Shown: piece after piece, positions 10,237 to 19,487 of the stretch | Numbering within the stretch: the stretch's first letter is position 1 | Layout: every line of letters begins with the position of its first letter | Assembly: GCA_017412055.1 (NCBI GenBank) | Contig: JAFQOW010000001.1 | Location: 1 to 64,000, forward strand | Direction: 5' to 3' | DNA: 64,000 nt | Source of the DNA: Lachnospiraceae bacterium | GTDB lineage: Bacteria > Bacillota > Clostridia > Lachnospirales > Lachnospiraceae | The notes under the pieces: model-generated | Databases searched by the model: none | The model's input: the letters and a program-made list of their open reading frames with translations, nothing else | Told to the model about the DNA's origin: nothing | Program-made: the position numbers and the translations under genes

Positions 10237-11535
10237 ATGAAAGGTATTAATAACAAATGGATGCGTGCTGCGATTCCAGCATTATTGCTTCATTGTAGCA
10301 TCGGTACAGTTTATTGCTGGTCTATATTTAGTCAGGAAATAGCTGATTATATTGGACACACAAAGGGTGCAACAGAGTGGGCATTTAGCTTTGCGATTTT
10401 CTTCTTAGGTATGTCAGCAGCATTCCTTGGAAATATAGTTGAGAAGGATATACATAAGTCTTCACTTATCGCTGCCATTTGCTTTGCAGCTGGTATGGCT
10501 GGAACTGGTGCATTTATTTACTATGGTGGCGCACATAAGGGTAGTACACTTGCACTAGTTGGTATTTACTTATGCTATGGTTTTATTATGGGTATTGGTC
10601 TTGGTACAGGTTACCTCTCACCAGTTAAAACCTTGATGCTTTGGTTTAAGGACAGAAAGGGTCTTGCAACAGGTCTTGCAGTTGCAGGCTTTGGTGCAGC
10701 TAAGGCTATTGCCAGTCCAATTATGCAGGCTATGTTAAACGGCCTTGGCGAAGGTGGAATATATAAGATGTTCCTTATCCTTGCTGTGGTTTATTTTGTA
10801 ATGATGTTTTTAGGTCACCTTCTTCTTAAGAAGCCTGATGATTGGCATGAGCCAGCTAAGTCTGAAAAGACACCAGAAATTATGGAAGTAATTAAGACAA
10901 GACCAATAACAAACTACATTGGTATATGGTTAATGTTCTATATTAATATTACATGTGGTCTTGCTCTTATTTCTCAGGAGAAGATGATTGTTAAGTGTAT
11001 CGGACTTGCAGCTTCGGTAGGTGTTATCTCTACAGTATCAGCTATATTTAATGCTGGTGGTAGATTGGGATTATCTGCTATGGCTGATAAGATGAAGGAC
11101 AGAAATACAATGTATAAGATTATATTTATCGCATCTATCGTATGTACAGGGGCAGTAATTCTTACTGGCGGTATAAAGAATGGTGCTGGTAATATGCCTT
11201 TAACAATTCTTGTTCTTGTATTGATTATGGTTGTAAATGCTGGCTACGGCGGAGGTTTCTCAAATGTTCCAACATTACTTTCTGATAATTATGGAATGGG
11301 TAGTATAAGTGCTCTTCATGGTATTACATTATCGGCTTGGGCATTTGCGGGTCTTACAGGTAATCAGCTTGCTAACTGGATTGTAAGTAATTTTGGTAAG
11401 GCAAAGCTTGTAGATGGAAACCTTGTTAATCCAACAGGCTATCAGACAGTATTGATTGTTACAGGTATGTTATATGTTGTAGCGTTATTAATCAGTATGT
11501 TTATGGTAAAGCCTATGAAGGAAAAGGCAGAATAA
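10237..11535 (+). CDS. MFS transporter, oxalate/formate antiporter (OFA) type
   Basis: A 432-residue inner-membrane transporter with about 12 hydrophobic segments. The opening WMRAAIPALLLHCSIGTVYCWSIF-type segment, the GTGYLSPVKT motif and the C-terminal YGGGFSNVPTLLSDNYG motif are characteristic of the OFA (YhjX/OxlT-like) branch of the major facilitator superfamily. Members exchange small organic acids, but the substrate cannot be read from the sequence. The start at 10237 follows TTTGGAGG by 6 nt; an upstream in-frame ATG at 10198 lies too close to the promoter. Single-gene unit with its own terminator. Confidence 0.85.
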   Translation: MKGINNKWMRAAIPALLLHCSIGTVYCWSIFSQEIADYIGHTKGATEWAFSFAIFFLGMSAAFLGNIVEKDIHKSSLIAAICFAAGMAGTGAFIYYGGAHKGSTLALVGIYLCYGFIMGIGLGTGYLSPVKTLMLWFKDRKGLATGLAVAGFGAAKAIASPIMQAMLNGLGEGGIYKMFLILAVVYFVMMFLGHLLLKKPDDWHEPAKSEKTPEIMEVIKTRPITNYIGIWLMFYINITCGLALISQEKMIVKCIGLAASVGVISTVSAIFNAGGRLGLSAMADKMKDRNTMYKIIFIASIVCTGAVILTGGIKNGAGNMPLTILVLVLIMVVNAGYGGGFSNVPTLLSDNYGMGSISALHGITLSAWAFAGLTGNQLANWIVSNFGKAKLVDGNLVNPTGYQTVLIVTGMLYVVALLISMFMVKPMKEKAE

Positions 11536-11552
11536 ATTTGTATTTTACATAT

Positions 11553-11592
11553 TGGCACCTTATGGCTTAGGCTGTAAGGTGCTAAGTTTCTA
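11553..11592 (+). terminator. Terminator after the transporter gene
   Basis: GCACCTTATGGC pairs with GCTGTAAGGTGC (one G-U pair) around TTAG. The T tract that follows is modest (AAGTTTCT). Confidence 0.6.
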
Positions 11593-11632
11593 AAGATGAA
11601 TATGATGGTATATAGAGAAAATGGAGGAAATG

Positions 11633-12322
11633 ATGAGCAAGAAAAAACAGGATATTATAATTGTCATATGTGTTATTACGTTAGTCTTATCAGTTTGCGC
11701 CATTTTCTGTATATATTATATGAATAAAAATGAAGAGTTTATTTTCAGCGAGAATCTTGATAAAATAGTACTAACAGTAAAAGATGATAGTGAATCTATG
11801 GATATTTCTATGCAGGAAATTGCTTATTACATTATAAATGTAGAAGGTGACGTAGATGATATGGCCCATCAATTTAATAATGAAAATCTTAACGCTTATT
11901 GGAATGTGAAATTGGATAAGGGTTTGTACACTATGAGAAAATACGCAAAAGATTTGGTTATAGAAAAGTCTGTTATGGATAATATTTATTATATGGAGGC
12001 CATAAAAAATAATATGACTCTCACAGATAAGGAAAAGGAGTTGGCTTCTGAGGATGCACATATTATTTTGAAAAATATGACTGCAAAGCAGATGGATGTG
12101 ACGGATTATTCATTTGCGGATTTGTATAAAATAATGAATAAGTTATATTTGACAGCAAAATATGTAGGTCAGTTAATGGAAGCGGGATATACTAGGGAGG
12201 AACTTGATTATAAGGGTTCATATTATTTGAAGCTTAAGGATGAATATTCATATATAGTAGAAGAAAAATTGTGGGACGAGGTTAAATTAGGAGAGCTTAC
12301 TGTGGATAGAAAAAACGATTAA
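11633..12322 (+). CDS. Membrane-anchored protein resembling SurA/PrsA N-terminal region
   Basis: A 229-residue protein with a Lys-rich start (MSKKKQD), one hydrophobic segment at residues 7-28 and an outside domain. The helical part that follows (EIAYYIINVEG, NAYWNVKL, RKYAKDLVIEKSVM, NNMTLTDKEKELA) resembles the N-terminal chaperone part of SurA/PrsA-type foldases, but no peptidyl-prolyl isomerase domain follows. ATG 11633 is 5 nt from GGAGG; upstream ATGs at 11621 and 11630 overlap or crowd that site. It heads a three-gene unit with the next two genes (25- and 23-nt gaps). The function is not known. Confidence 0.55.
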   Translation: MSKKKQDIIIVICVITLVLSVCAIFCIYYMNKNEEFIFSENLDKIVLTVKDDSESMDISMQEIAYYIINVEGDVDDMAHQFNNENLNAYWNVKLDKGLYTMRKYAKDLVIEKSVMDNIYYMEAIKNNMTLTDKEKELASEDAHIILKNMTAKQMDVTDYSFADLYKIMNKLYLTAKYVGQLMEAGYTREELDYKGSYYLKLKDEYSYIVEEKLWDEVKLGELTVDRKND

Positions 12323-12346
12323 TATGTAATAAAAGGCGGTGTTGGA

Positions 12347-13303
12347 ATGCCAGGTTATGATATGCATTATTTATTTGGAATACATTCTTATAGAAAGATG
12401 ACGGAGGATACTATCGTTAAGAAGGCGGTTAGGAATAATCCTGGAAGCTATAAGCTAGGCTTGCTAGGACCGGATATCTTCTTTTATTATGCTACGGAGG
12501 TTGTGGCAGCTAGAAAGAATATAGGGTCGTTAATGCATACTACAAAGACAGATATATTCTTGAAAAATATGATATATTATATTGATTTACATAAGGGAAA
12601 AGCGAGAGAAGTTGGAATTGCATATTTGAGTGGTTTTTTATCTCATTATGTAGTGGATTGTCTGTGCCATCCTTATGTATATTGGATGACAGATTATCTT
12701 CATAAGGAAATTAATTACTTGGAAAAGCATTTTAGATTCGAGTCTGATATGGATATTGCATTGCTTGCTATGTACAAGAATACTACACCTTACGAATTTA
12801 TGAAGAATAGCTCCTTTAATTTGAATCAGATGGAGACAGCGGTAGTGTGTGATATGTTGTATTACGCCATTAGAAGTACTTATCACGATTCAAGAATTAC
12901 AAGGTCTGGAATTCAGATGGCGATATATTCATTATATAAGGAGCAACGTCTCATTAGAATTGCGTCTGAAAAGGCAAATAGAGCTTTGGGAAAGGTGTCT
13001 AAGCTTTTGGGAAATAAACGATATCTTGCGTCCTTTATTCCGTCTGATAAGGAGGTACGATATGAGGACCCTCTTAATTTAAAACATAGGAAGTGGCATA
13101 ATCCATGGGATGTGTCAAGGATATCTACGGATTCTGTGCCTGAGTTGTTGGGTAAAGGGGATAGAAGATTTTCTCTTATGATGTTTTTGCTTGATAATTA
13201 TTTGTCACCTGATACAAATAAAGCAGCTGCGTATAAGACATTGGTAGCATTTATTGGTTGTAAGTCGTATCACAGCGGACTTAACTGTCGAATTCAATCG
13301 TAG
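12347..13303 (+). CDS. Zinc-dependent phospholipase C family protein
   Basis: A 318-residue protein. The N-terminus MPGYDMHYLFG, then LGPDIFFYY, SLMHTTKTDIF, LSGFLSHYVVDCLCHPYVYW and HFRFESDMD place it in the zinc-dependent phospholipase C family (PF00882 type). The repeated His/Asp residues are the expected zinc ligands. No signal peptide is visible, unlike secreted clostridial phospholipases, so the protein is probably intracellular; its substrate is unknown. The start follows AAAGGCGGT. Confidence 0.75.
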   Translation: MPGYDMHYLFGIHSYRKMTEDTIVKKAVRNNPGSYKLGLLGPDIFFYYATEVVAARKNIGSLMHTTKTDIFLKNMIYYIDLHKGKAREVGIAYLSGFLSHYVVDCLCHPYVYWMTDYLHKEINYLEKHFRFESDMDIALLAMYKNTTPYEFMKNSSFNLNQMETAVVCDMLYYAIRSTYHDSRITRSGIQMAIYSLYKEQRLIRIASEKANRALGKVSKLLGNKRYLASFIPSDKEVRYEDPLNLKHRKWHNPWDVSRISTDSVPELLGKGDRRFSLMMFLLDNYLSPDTNKAAAYKTLVAFIGCKSYHSGLNCRIQS

Positions 13304-13326
13304 TATGATATGAGGAAGGAGAAGCT

Positions 13327-14202
13327 ATGTTTAGAAAGATTAAAAATCCTATTTTAAAAATAATATGTGAGTATTTTGTTATTGCTTTTGCTTCTGTTTT
13401 TTATGCCATAGGTATCAGTTTGTTTTTAGACCCTAATAAGCTGGCGCCGGGAGGAATAACAGGTATCGCTATAATTATCAATCGTTTTATAGATATGCCT
13501 ACGGGTGTGCTAGTGCTTATTATGAATGTTCCGATTATGATTATAGGTATTTGGAAATTTGGGTTGAAGTTTTTTGTTTCTACTATAGTTGCGACTATTT
13601 TGGGTTCAGTATTTATAGATGTGGCAGCGAAATTTCCTGTAGCAACTAATGACTTGCTTCTTTGCTCGCTTATAGGTGGTATTCTTATGGGCGTTAGTAT
13701 TGGTTTGATATTTAAGGTTGGAGCATCTACTGGTGGAACAGACATTATTGCAAGACTTCTAAAGCTTCGTTTACCACATGTTGAAACAGGAAAACTATTT
13801 ATTATAGTAGATATTATTATTGTATTGGCATCTGCCATAGCTTTTAGAGATATTGAATTGGCTGCGTATGCAGGTATATGTGTTTTTGTTAGTGGCAAGG
13901 CCTTAGATTTCGTATTATATGGAGGAGAAGGGGCAAGATTAATATTTGTCATCAGTGAAAAAGAGGAAGAAATAGCAGAAAGGTTTATGACAGAATTAGA
14001 TAGTGGTGTGACATATGTAAATGGAATCGGTGCCTATACCTCAGTAGATAAAAGGATTATTATGTGTGCTATGACAAAACAAATGCTTCCCAAGGCGCAG
14101 GATATAGTAAAGGCAATAGATGTAAATGCATTTATTATAGTGACATCGGCCAATGAAATTGTGGGTGAAGGATATAAATCACCGTATGAAAATAGAATGT
14201 AA
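13327..14202 (+). CDS. YitT family membrane protein
   Basis: A 291-residue protein with about six transmembrane segments in the first 200 residues (DUF161 region, with LAPGGITGIAIIINRF and GASTGGTDIIARLL) and a cytoplasmic C-terminal DUF2179 domain (SEKEEEIAERFM, GAYTSVDKRIIMCAM). YitT proteins are common in Firmicutes; transport is often assumed but no substrate is established. The start follows GGAAGGAGAAGCT. It is the last gene of a three-gene unit. No terminator is visible before the str promoter, so some read-through is possible. Confidence 0.85.
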   Translation: MFRKIKNPILKIICEYFVIAFASVFYAIGISLFLDPNKLAPGGITGIAIIINRFIDMPTGVLVLIMNVPIMIIGIWKFGLKFFVSTIVATILGSVFIDVAAKFPVATNDLLLCSLIGGILMGVSIGLIFKVGASTGGTDIIARLLKLRLPHVETGKLFIIVDIIIVLASAIAFRDIELAAYAGICVFVSGKALDFVLYGGEGARLIFVISEKEEEIAERFMTELDSGVTYVNGIGAYTSVDKRIIMCAMTKQMLPKAQDIVKAIDVNAFIIVTSANEIVGEGYKSPYENRM

Positions 14203-14222
14203 AGATTAAAAAAAAAAAATTC

Positions 14223-14251
14223 TTGACATCTATGAAATGTCTTCGTATAAT
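14223..14251 (+). promoter_or_regulatory. Promoter of the str operon
   Basis: A perfect consensus pair: TTGACA at 14223-14228 and TATAAT at 14246-14251, spaced by 17 bp. This fits very high expression of rpsL-rpsG-fusA-tuf. Confidence 0.9.
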
Positions 14252-14257
14252 GAGTAG

Positions 14258-14290
14258 GCGTGCGAAAAGAAGCATGTTCTTTTTGTACGC
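14258..14290 (+). promoter_or_regulatory. Hairpin in the rpsL leader
   Basis: GCGTGC-G-AAAAGAA pairs with TTCTTTT-T-GTACGC around GCATG, starting only a few nucleotides after the expected transcription start. It may stabilise the 5' end or serve as a ribosomal-protein binding site; neither is shown by sequence alone. Confidence 0.45.
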
Positions 14291-14337
14291 TTAAAATAAA
14301 CTATTTAACTTATTTCTAATTCAGGAGGTGAAAAAGA

Positions 14338-14757
14338 ATGCCTACATTTAACCAGTTAGTAAGAAAAGGAAGACAGACTACTGTAAAGAAGTCTACTGCA
14401 CCAGCACTTTTAAAGAGCTATAACTCTTTAAGAAAGGTTGCTGTTGATGTTGCAGCTCCTCAGAAGAGAGGTGTATGTACAGCTGTTAAGACTGCTACAC
14501 CTAAGAAGCCTAACTCAGCTCTTAGAAAGATTGCCAGAGTACGTCTTTCTAACGGTATCGAAGTAACAAGCTACATCCCAGGTGAAGGTCACAACCTTCA
14601 GGAGCATAGCGTTGTTCTTATCAGAGGTGGAAGAGTAAAAGACCTTCCAGGTACAAGATACCACATCGTTAGAGGAACACTTGATACAGCAGGTGTTGCA
14701 AAGAGACGTCAGGCTCGTTCTAAATACGGCGCTAAGAGACCAAAGGACGCTAAATAG
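14338..14757 (+). CDS. rpsL: 30S ribosomal protein S12
   Basis: A decoding-site protein of the small subunit, 139 residues, a normal length. KKPNSALRK and [13 protein letters not shown] carry the usual lysines at the streptomycin-related positions (Lys43 and Lys88 in E. coli numbering), so the allele looks like the sensitive type. The basic C-terminus ends in [11 protein letters not shown]. The start follows AGGAGGTG. It is the first gene of the str operon and is separated from rpsG by an unusually long 168-nt gap. Confidence 0.97.
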   Translation: MPTFNQLVRKGRQTTVKKSTAPALLKSYNSLRKVAVDVAAPQKRGVCTAVKTATPKKPNSALRKIARVRLSNGIEVTSYIPGEGHNLQEHSVVLIRGGRVKDLPGTRYHIVRGTLDTAGVAKRRQARSKYGAKRPKDAK

Positions 14758-14925
14758 AGCAATAGTAATATAGGTTGAATGAAATGTGCCGGATTAGAAA
14801 GAGTTATATGATATATATACACGTTTCAATACCGTGCGCGAACACAATCTAAAAGTGAGTACCGTTGATCTAATAGCTTAGCGGTATAACCGCTAGCAAA
14901 TTATATTATTAAGGAGGGAAGAACC
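14758..14925 (+). other. Intercistronic region rpsL-rpsG with a small hairpin
   Basis: A noncoding gap of 168 nt inside the operon. TAGCGGT (14879-14885) and ACCGCTA (14889-14895) form a tight 7-bp hairpin with a three-base loop, 16 nt before the rpsG ribosome binding site. No promoter was recognised. Confidence 0.5.
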
Positions 14926-15396
14926 GTGCCACGTAAAGGACATACTCAGAAAAGAGAAGTATTAGCAGATCCATTATACAACAATAAGGTTGTAACAAAG
15001 CTCATCAACAATATCATGTTAGATGGTAAGAGAGGTGTAGCTCAGAAGATCGTTTATGGAGCATTCAACAAGGTTGAAGAAAAGAGCGGAAAGCCAGCTT
15101 TAGAGGTTTTTGAAGAGGCTATGAACAATATCATGCCACAGCTTGAAGTTAAGGCTAGACGTATCGGTGGTGCAACTTATCAGGTACCTATCGAGGTAAG
15201 ACCAGACAGAAGACAGGCGTTAGCGCTTCGTTGGATGACAATGTTTTCACGCAAGAGAGGCGAGAAGACAATGGAAGATAAGTTAGCAGGAGAAATCCTT
15301 GACGCTTCAAATAACACAGGTGCATCTGTTAAGAGAAAAGAAGACATGCATAAAATGGCAGAGGCTAATAAGGCATTTGCTCACTACAGATTCTAA
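14926..15396 (+). CDS. rpsG: 30S ribosomal protein S7
   Basis: A primary 16S rRNA-binding protein of the small-subunit head, 156 residues. [38 protein letters not shown] and the C-terminal [12 protein letters not shown] are typical. It uses a GTG start at 14926, 7 nt after AAGGAGGG. In other bacteria S7 represses its own operon, but no matching leader could be identified here. Confidence 0.97.
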   Translation: MPRKGHTQKREVLADPLYNNKVVTKLINNIMLDGKRGVAQKIVYGAFNKVEEKSGKPALEVFEEAMNNIMPQLEVKARRIGGATYQVPIEVRPDRRQALALRWMTMFSRKRGEKTMEDKLAGEILDASNNTGASVKRKEDMHKMAEANKAFAHYRF

Positions 15397-15420
15397 TTAT
15401 TTAGTTAGATTGCTGAGTTT

Positions 15421-15552
15421 AATCGTAGTTGTAAAACAACTTCGATTTAGTGTAATCGTAGTTGTAAAACAACTTCGATTTAGTGTAATCGTAGTTGTAA
15501 AACAACTTCGATTTAGTGTAATCGTAGTTGCAAGGCAACAACGATTTAGTGT
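15421..15552 (+). repeat. Four tandem 33-bp hairpin repeats between rpsG and fusA
   Basis: Copies start at 15421, 15454, 15487 and 15520. The first three are identical (ATCGTAGTTGT, AAA loop, ACAACTTCGAT, then TTAGTGT). The fourth changes GTTGT/ACAAC to GTTGC/GCAAC, a paired change that preserves the stem, and its loop is AAG. Each copy folds as an 11-bp hairpin with one mismatch. They lie in the mRNA, 26 nt before fusA. A related single hairpin lies before rpsM (42928-42961). Confidence 0.85.
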
Positions 15553-15578
15553 TTAATAAAATATAAGGAGATTTAACC

Positions 15579-17696
15579 ATGGCTGGAAGAGAATATCCAT
15601 TAGATAAAACCAGAAATATTGGTATTATGGCCCATATTGATGCTGGTAAAACAACATTAACAGAGCGTATCTTATACTATACTGGTGTTAATCATAAAAT
15701 TGGTGATACACATGAAGGTACTGCTACAATGGACTGGATGGCCCAGGAACAGGAAAGAGGTATCACAATCACTTCAGCTGCAACTACTTGTCATTGGACA
15801 CTTGAAGAAAATGGTAAGAAGAAGGCTGGAGCTCCGGAACATCGTATCAATATCATTGATACACCAGGACACGTAGACTTCACAGTAGAAGTTGAGCGTT
15901 CTCTTAGAGTACTTGATGGTGCTGTAGGTGTATTCGATGCTCAGAACGGTGTTGAACCACAGTCAGAAAACGTATGGCGTCAGGCTGATAAGTATGGCGT
16001 TCCACGTATGGCTTTCATGAATAAGATGGATAAGATGGGTGCAGATTTCTTCGGATCATGTAACCAGCTTGTTACAAAGCTTTCTAAGAACCCAGTTCTT
16101 ATTCAGATTCCAATCGGTAAGGAAGATACATTTAAGGGTATCATAGACTTATTCGAAATGCAGGCATACATCTTTAACAATGATAAAGGTGATGACATAA
16201 CAATAGGAGAAATCCCTGCTGATCTTAAGGATCAGGCTGAGGAATATCGTGAGAAGCTCGTTGAGCAGTGTGCTGAATTAGACGAGGAAATCATGGAGAA
16301 GTATCTTGAGGGTGAAGAGCTTACAGTTGCAGAGCTTAAGGGCGCTTTAAGAAAAGGTACTATCGCTGGTGATGCTATCCCATGTCTTTGTGGTACAGCT
16401 TACAAGAACAAGGGTGTTCAGAAGCTTCTTGATGCAGTTCTTGAATTTATGCCAGCTCCTACAGACGTTCCTGATATTCTTGGTCAGGATATGGACGGAA
16501 ATGAAGTATCAGTACCATCTACAGATGATGCTCCATTTGCTGCTTTGGCATTCAAGATTATGACAGACCCATTCGTTGGTAAGTTAGCATTCTTTAGAGT
16601 ATATGCTGGTACATTAAACGCAGGTTCATATGTACTTAACTCAACAAAGGGTAAGAAAGAAAGAGTTGGCCGTATCCTTCAGATGCATGCTAACAATAGA
16701 ACAGAAATCGACAAGGTTTACTCAGGAGATATCGCTGCTGCAGTAGGTCTTAAGGTTACAGGAACAGGTGATACAATCTGTGATGAGCAGCATCCAGTAA
16801 TCCTTGAGTCTATGGAATTCCCAGAGCCAGTTATCGAGCTTGCTATCGAGCCTAAGACAAAGGATGCTCAGGGTAAGATGGGTGAAGCTTTAGCAAAGCT
16901 TGCTGAAGAAGATCCTACATTCAGAGCTCATACAGATAAGGAGACAGGTCAGACAATCATCGCTGGTATGGGTGAGCTTCACCTTGATATTATCGTTGAC
17001 AGACTTCTCCGTGAATTCAAGGTTGAGGCTAACGTAGGTGCTCCACAGGTTGCATATAGAGAGGCTATTACAAAGGGTGTTGACGTAGACAGCAAGTATG
17101 CTAAGCAGTCAGGTGGTCGTGGTCAGTACGGTCACTGTAAAGTACACTTTGAACCAATGGATGCAAATGGTGATGAGTTATTCAAGTTTGAATCAACAGT
17201 TGTTGGTGGTGCTATTCCTAAGGAATATATCCCAGCAGTTGGTGCAGGTATTGAAGAAGCTACACAGTCAGGTATCCTTGCTGGATTCCCAGTTGTAGGT
17301 GTACATGCTACAGTATTTGATGGTTCATACCATGAAGTCGATTCATCAGAAATGGCATTCCATATCGCTGGTTCTATGGCATTTAAGGAGGCTATGCAGA
17401 AGGCAGCTCCAGTTATCCTTGAGCCTATTATGAAGGTTGAGGTAACAATGCCAGAAGAATACATGGGTAACGTTATCGGCGGTCTTAACTCTCGCCGTGG
17501 ACGTATCGAAAGTATGGATGACATCGGTGGCGGTAAGATTGTTAAGGCTTATGTTCCACTTGCTGAAATGTTTGGATATGCTACAGTTCTTCGTTCAGAT
17601 ACACAGGGTCGTGGTAACTACTCTATGTTCTTTGATAAGTACGAGCAGGCTCCAAAGAACGTTCAGGATAAGGTTGTTGCTTCAAGAGTGAAGTAG
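15579..17696 (+). CDS. fusA: Elongation factor G
   Basis: A translocation GTPase, 705 residues. G1 is [10 protein letters not shown] near residue 19, the switch I region is [15 protein letters not shown]3 is DTPGHVDF, and G4 is [10 protein letters not shown]. Domains II-V follow, including [11 protein letters not shown] and the C-terminal [16 protein letters not shown]. It is full length and lacks the sequence signs of the ribosome-protection paralogues. The start follows AAGGAGATTTAACC. It sits in the normal place of the str operon. Confidence 0.97.
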   Translation: MAGREYPLDKTRNIGIMAHIDAGKTTLTERILYYTGVNHKIGDTHEGTATMDWMAQEQERGITITSAATTCHWTLEENGKKKAGAPEHRINIIDTPGHVDFTVEVERSLRVLDGAVGVFDAQNGVEPQSENVWRQADKYGVPRMAFMNKMDKMGADFFGSCNQLVTKLSKNPVLIQIPIGKEDTFKGIIDLFEMQAYIFNNDKGDDITIGEIPADLKDQAEEYREKLVEQCAELDEEIMEKYLEGEELTVAELKGALRKGTIAGDAIPCLCGTAYKNKGVQKLLDAVLEFMPAPTDVPDILGQDMDGNEVSVPSTDDAPFAALAFKIMTDPFVGKLAFFRVYAGTLNAGSYVLNSTKGKKERVGRILQMHANNRTEIDKVYSGDIAAAVGLKVTGTGDTICDEQHPVILESMEFPEPVIELAIEPKTKDAQGKMGEALAKLAEEDPTFRAHTDKETGQTIIAGMGELHLDIIVDRLLREFKVEANVGAPQVAYREAITKGVDVDSKYAKQSGGRGQYGHCKVHFEPMDANGDELFKFESTVVGGAIPKEYIPAVGAGIEEATQSGILAGFPVVGVHATVFDGSYHEVDSSEMAFHIAGSMAFKEAMQKAAPVILEPIMKVEVTMPEEYMGNVIGGLNSRRGRIESMDDIGGGKIVKAYVPLAEMFGYATVLRSDTQGRGNYSMFFDKYEQAPKNVQDKVVASRVK

Positions 17697-17703
17697 TAAC
17701 GTT

Positions 17704-17869
17704 AAAATATAATATGATTGCTTCGTGCTAACGCACTCTCGCAATCAAACCTCAATTCACAATCCGCACTATCGTGCTACTTGCTCATTGAGGTTAAGTT
17801 CTCTAATGTTTTTACAGATTTTACTGTAAACAGTAAAATCTATACAAAACATTGAGAACGTTATATTTT
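17704..17869 (+). repeat. Multi-branched palindromic element between fusA and tuf
   Basis: AAAATATAA (17704-17712) and TTATATTTT (17861-17869) can close a junction around three hairpins: GATTGC..GCAATC (17716-17746, inner GTGC-TAAC-GCAC), AACCTCAAT..ATTGAGGTT (17748-17795, inner GCAC-TATC-GTGC) and GTTCTCTAATGTTTT..AAAACATTGAGAAC (17798-17859, inner AGATTTTACTG..CAGTAAAATCT). It takes up half of the 334-nt gap. The remaining 160 nt before tuf show no gene. Confidence 0.65.
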
Positions 17870-18030
17870 CAAAAAAGTGCTTGAAAATGTTAATATTATG
17901 CAATATAATCATTTATAGCCGTTATTAGAGCCTAGGGGTAGGAATACCCTGCCTCTAAGGCAAACTTATATAAGAACATAGTTGATATACAACTATGAAA
18001 AGTAAAATTATTTATAGGAGGTCATTTAAA

Positions 18031-19224
18031 ATGGCAAAGGCTAAGTTTGAAAGAAACAAACCACATTGTAACATTGGTACAATCGGTCACGTAGATCATG
18101 GTAAGACTACATTAACAGCAGCTATCACAAAGACTCTTCATGAGAGACTTGGTACAGGTGAGGCAGTTGCATTCGAGAACATCGATAAGGCTCCAGAAGA
18201 GAGAGAAAGAGGTATCACAATCTCTACAGCTCACGTTGAGTACGAGTCAACAAAGAGACATTACGCACACGTTGACTGTCCAGGACATGCTGACTATGTA
18301 AAGAACATGATCACAGGTGCTGCACAGATGGATGGTGCTATCCTCGTTGTTGCTGCTACTGATGGTGTTATGGCTCAGACAAAGGAGCACATCCTCCTTT
18401 CTCGTCAGGTAGGTGTACCTTACATCGTAGTATTTATGAACAAGTGTGATATGGTAGATGATCCAGAGCTTCTTGAGTTAGTTGAGATGGATATCAGAGA
18501 GTTATTAAATGAGTACGAGTTCCCAGGCGATGATACACCAATCATCCAGGGTTCAGCTCTTAAGGCTCTTGAAGATCCTTCAAGCTCATGGGGTGATAAG
18601 ATCCTTGAGTTATTTGATGCTGTAGATTCTTGGATTCCAGATCCAGAAAGAGATACAGATAAGCCATTCCTTATGCCAGTAGAAGACGTATTCACAATCA
18701 CAGGTCGTGGTACAGTTGCTACAGGTAGAGTAGAAAGAGGAACACTTCACCTTAACGATGAAGTTGAAATCCTTGGTATTCATGAAGACGTTCGTAAGAC
18801 TGTAGTAACAGGTATCGAAATGTTCAGAAAGCTTCTTGATGAGGCTCAGGCTGGTGATAACATCGGTGCTCTTCTTCGTGGTGTTCAGAGAACAGATATC
18901 GAAAGAGGACAGGTTCTTGCTAAGCCAGGTACTGTAACATGTCATACAAAGTTTACAGCTCAGGTTTACGTATTAACAAAGGATGAAGGTGGTCGTCATA
19001 CACCATTCTTCAACAACTACCGTCCACAGTTCTACTTCAGAACAACAGACGTAACAGGTGTTTGTGAGTTACCAGCTGGCACAGAAATGTGTATGCCTGG
19101 CGATAACGTAGAGATGACAATCGAGCTCATCCACCCAATCGCTATGGAGCAGGGTCTTGGTTTCGCTATCCGTGAGGGTGGTAGAACAGTAGGTTCTGGT
19201 AAGGTAGCTAAGGTTATAGATTAA
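18031..19224 (+). CDS. tuf: Elongation factor Tu
   Basis: The GTPase that delivers aminoacyl-tRNA to the ribosome, 397 residues. G1 is GHVDHGKTT, switch I holds RERGITIS, G3 is DCPGHADY, and G4 is NKCDMVDD. The C-terminus has [13 protein letters not shown] and ends in [14 protein letters not shown]. The start at 18031 follows TAGGAGGTCATTTAAA; an in-frame ATG at 17995 has no ribosome binding site. It ends the str operon, with a terminator 40 nt downstream. Confidence 0.97.
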   Translation: MAKAKFERNKPHCNIGTIGHVDHGKTTLTAAITKTLHERLGTGEAVAFENIDKAPEERERGITISTAHVEYESTKRHYAHVDCPGHADYVKNMITGAAQMDGAILVVAATDGVMAQTKEHILLSRQVGVPYIVVFMNKCDMVDDPELLELVEMDIRELLNEYEFPGDDTPIIQGSALKALEDPSSSWGDKILELFDAVDSWIPDPERDTDKPFLMPVEDVFTITGRGTVATGRVERGTLHLNDEVEILGIHEDVRKTVVTGIEMFRKLLDEAQAGDNIGALLRGVQRTDIERGQVLAKPGTVTCHTKFTAQVYVLTKDEGGRHTPFFNNYRPQFYFRTTDVTGVCELPAGTEMCMPGDNVEMTIELIHPIAMEQGLGFAIREGGRTVGSGKVAKVID

Positions 19225-19265
19225 TCACGAAAACTTTTCTTAGAGCGTTCGTATTAAGAAATAAA

Positions 19266-19308
19266 AAAGTGTGCACCATGCTTGCATGGTTGCACACTTC
19301 TTTTGTTT
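19266..19308 (+). terminator. Terminator of the str operon
   Basis: AAGTGTGCA-CCAT pairs with ATGG-TTGCACACTT around GCTTGC with one bulge, followed by CTTTTGTTT. Confidence 0.85.
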
Positions 19309-19315
19309 CTTAATT

Positions 19316-19435
19316 ACACGTACATTCGAAGAATGTACGTGTGCGTATTGAACAGAGTTCAAGACGCAAGAACGCGAAGTTTAAAGAATGTACGTGTGCG
19401 TATTGAACGAAGTTCAAGACGCAAGAACGCGAAGT
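19316..19435. repeat. Palindromic 50-bp direct repeat downstream of tuf
   Basis: ACACGTACATTC-GAA-GAATGTACGTGT (19316-19342) is a perfect 12-bp stem with a GAA triloop. Its right arm begins a 50-bp unit that occurs twice (19331-19380 and 19386-19435), differing only at the loop (AGA against GAA). Inside each unit GCGT-A-TTGAAC and GTTCAA-G-ACGC form a second hairpin. It lies between the tuf terminator and the acetyltransferase gene, so it is probably not on the str mRNA. Confidence 0.8.
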
Positions 19436-19487
19436 GTTTTCGAAGTTCGGCTCGTTGTAAAGTAGAGTGATGAATTGAGGAAAAAAT

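Noticed and set aside
13401-13952. A 183-codon minus-strand frame
   Set aside because: It lies wholly inside the YitT gene, with Ile/Pro-rich antisense composition and no ribosome binding site.
15421-15552. Possible CRISPR array
   Set aside because: The repeats are directly adjacent with no spacers, and no cas gene is in the window.
15299-15556. An 85-codon open frame with repeated VIVVVKQLRFS across the rpsG-fusA gap
   Set aside because: It overlaps the end of rpsG in another frame and its repeats come only from the 33-bp hairpins. It has no ribosome binding site.
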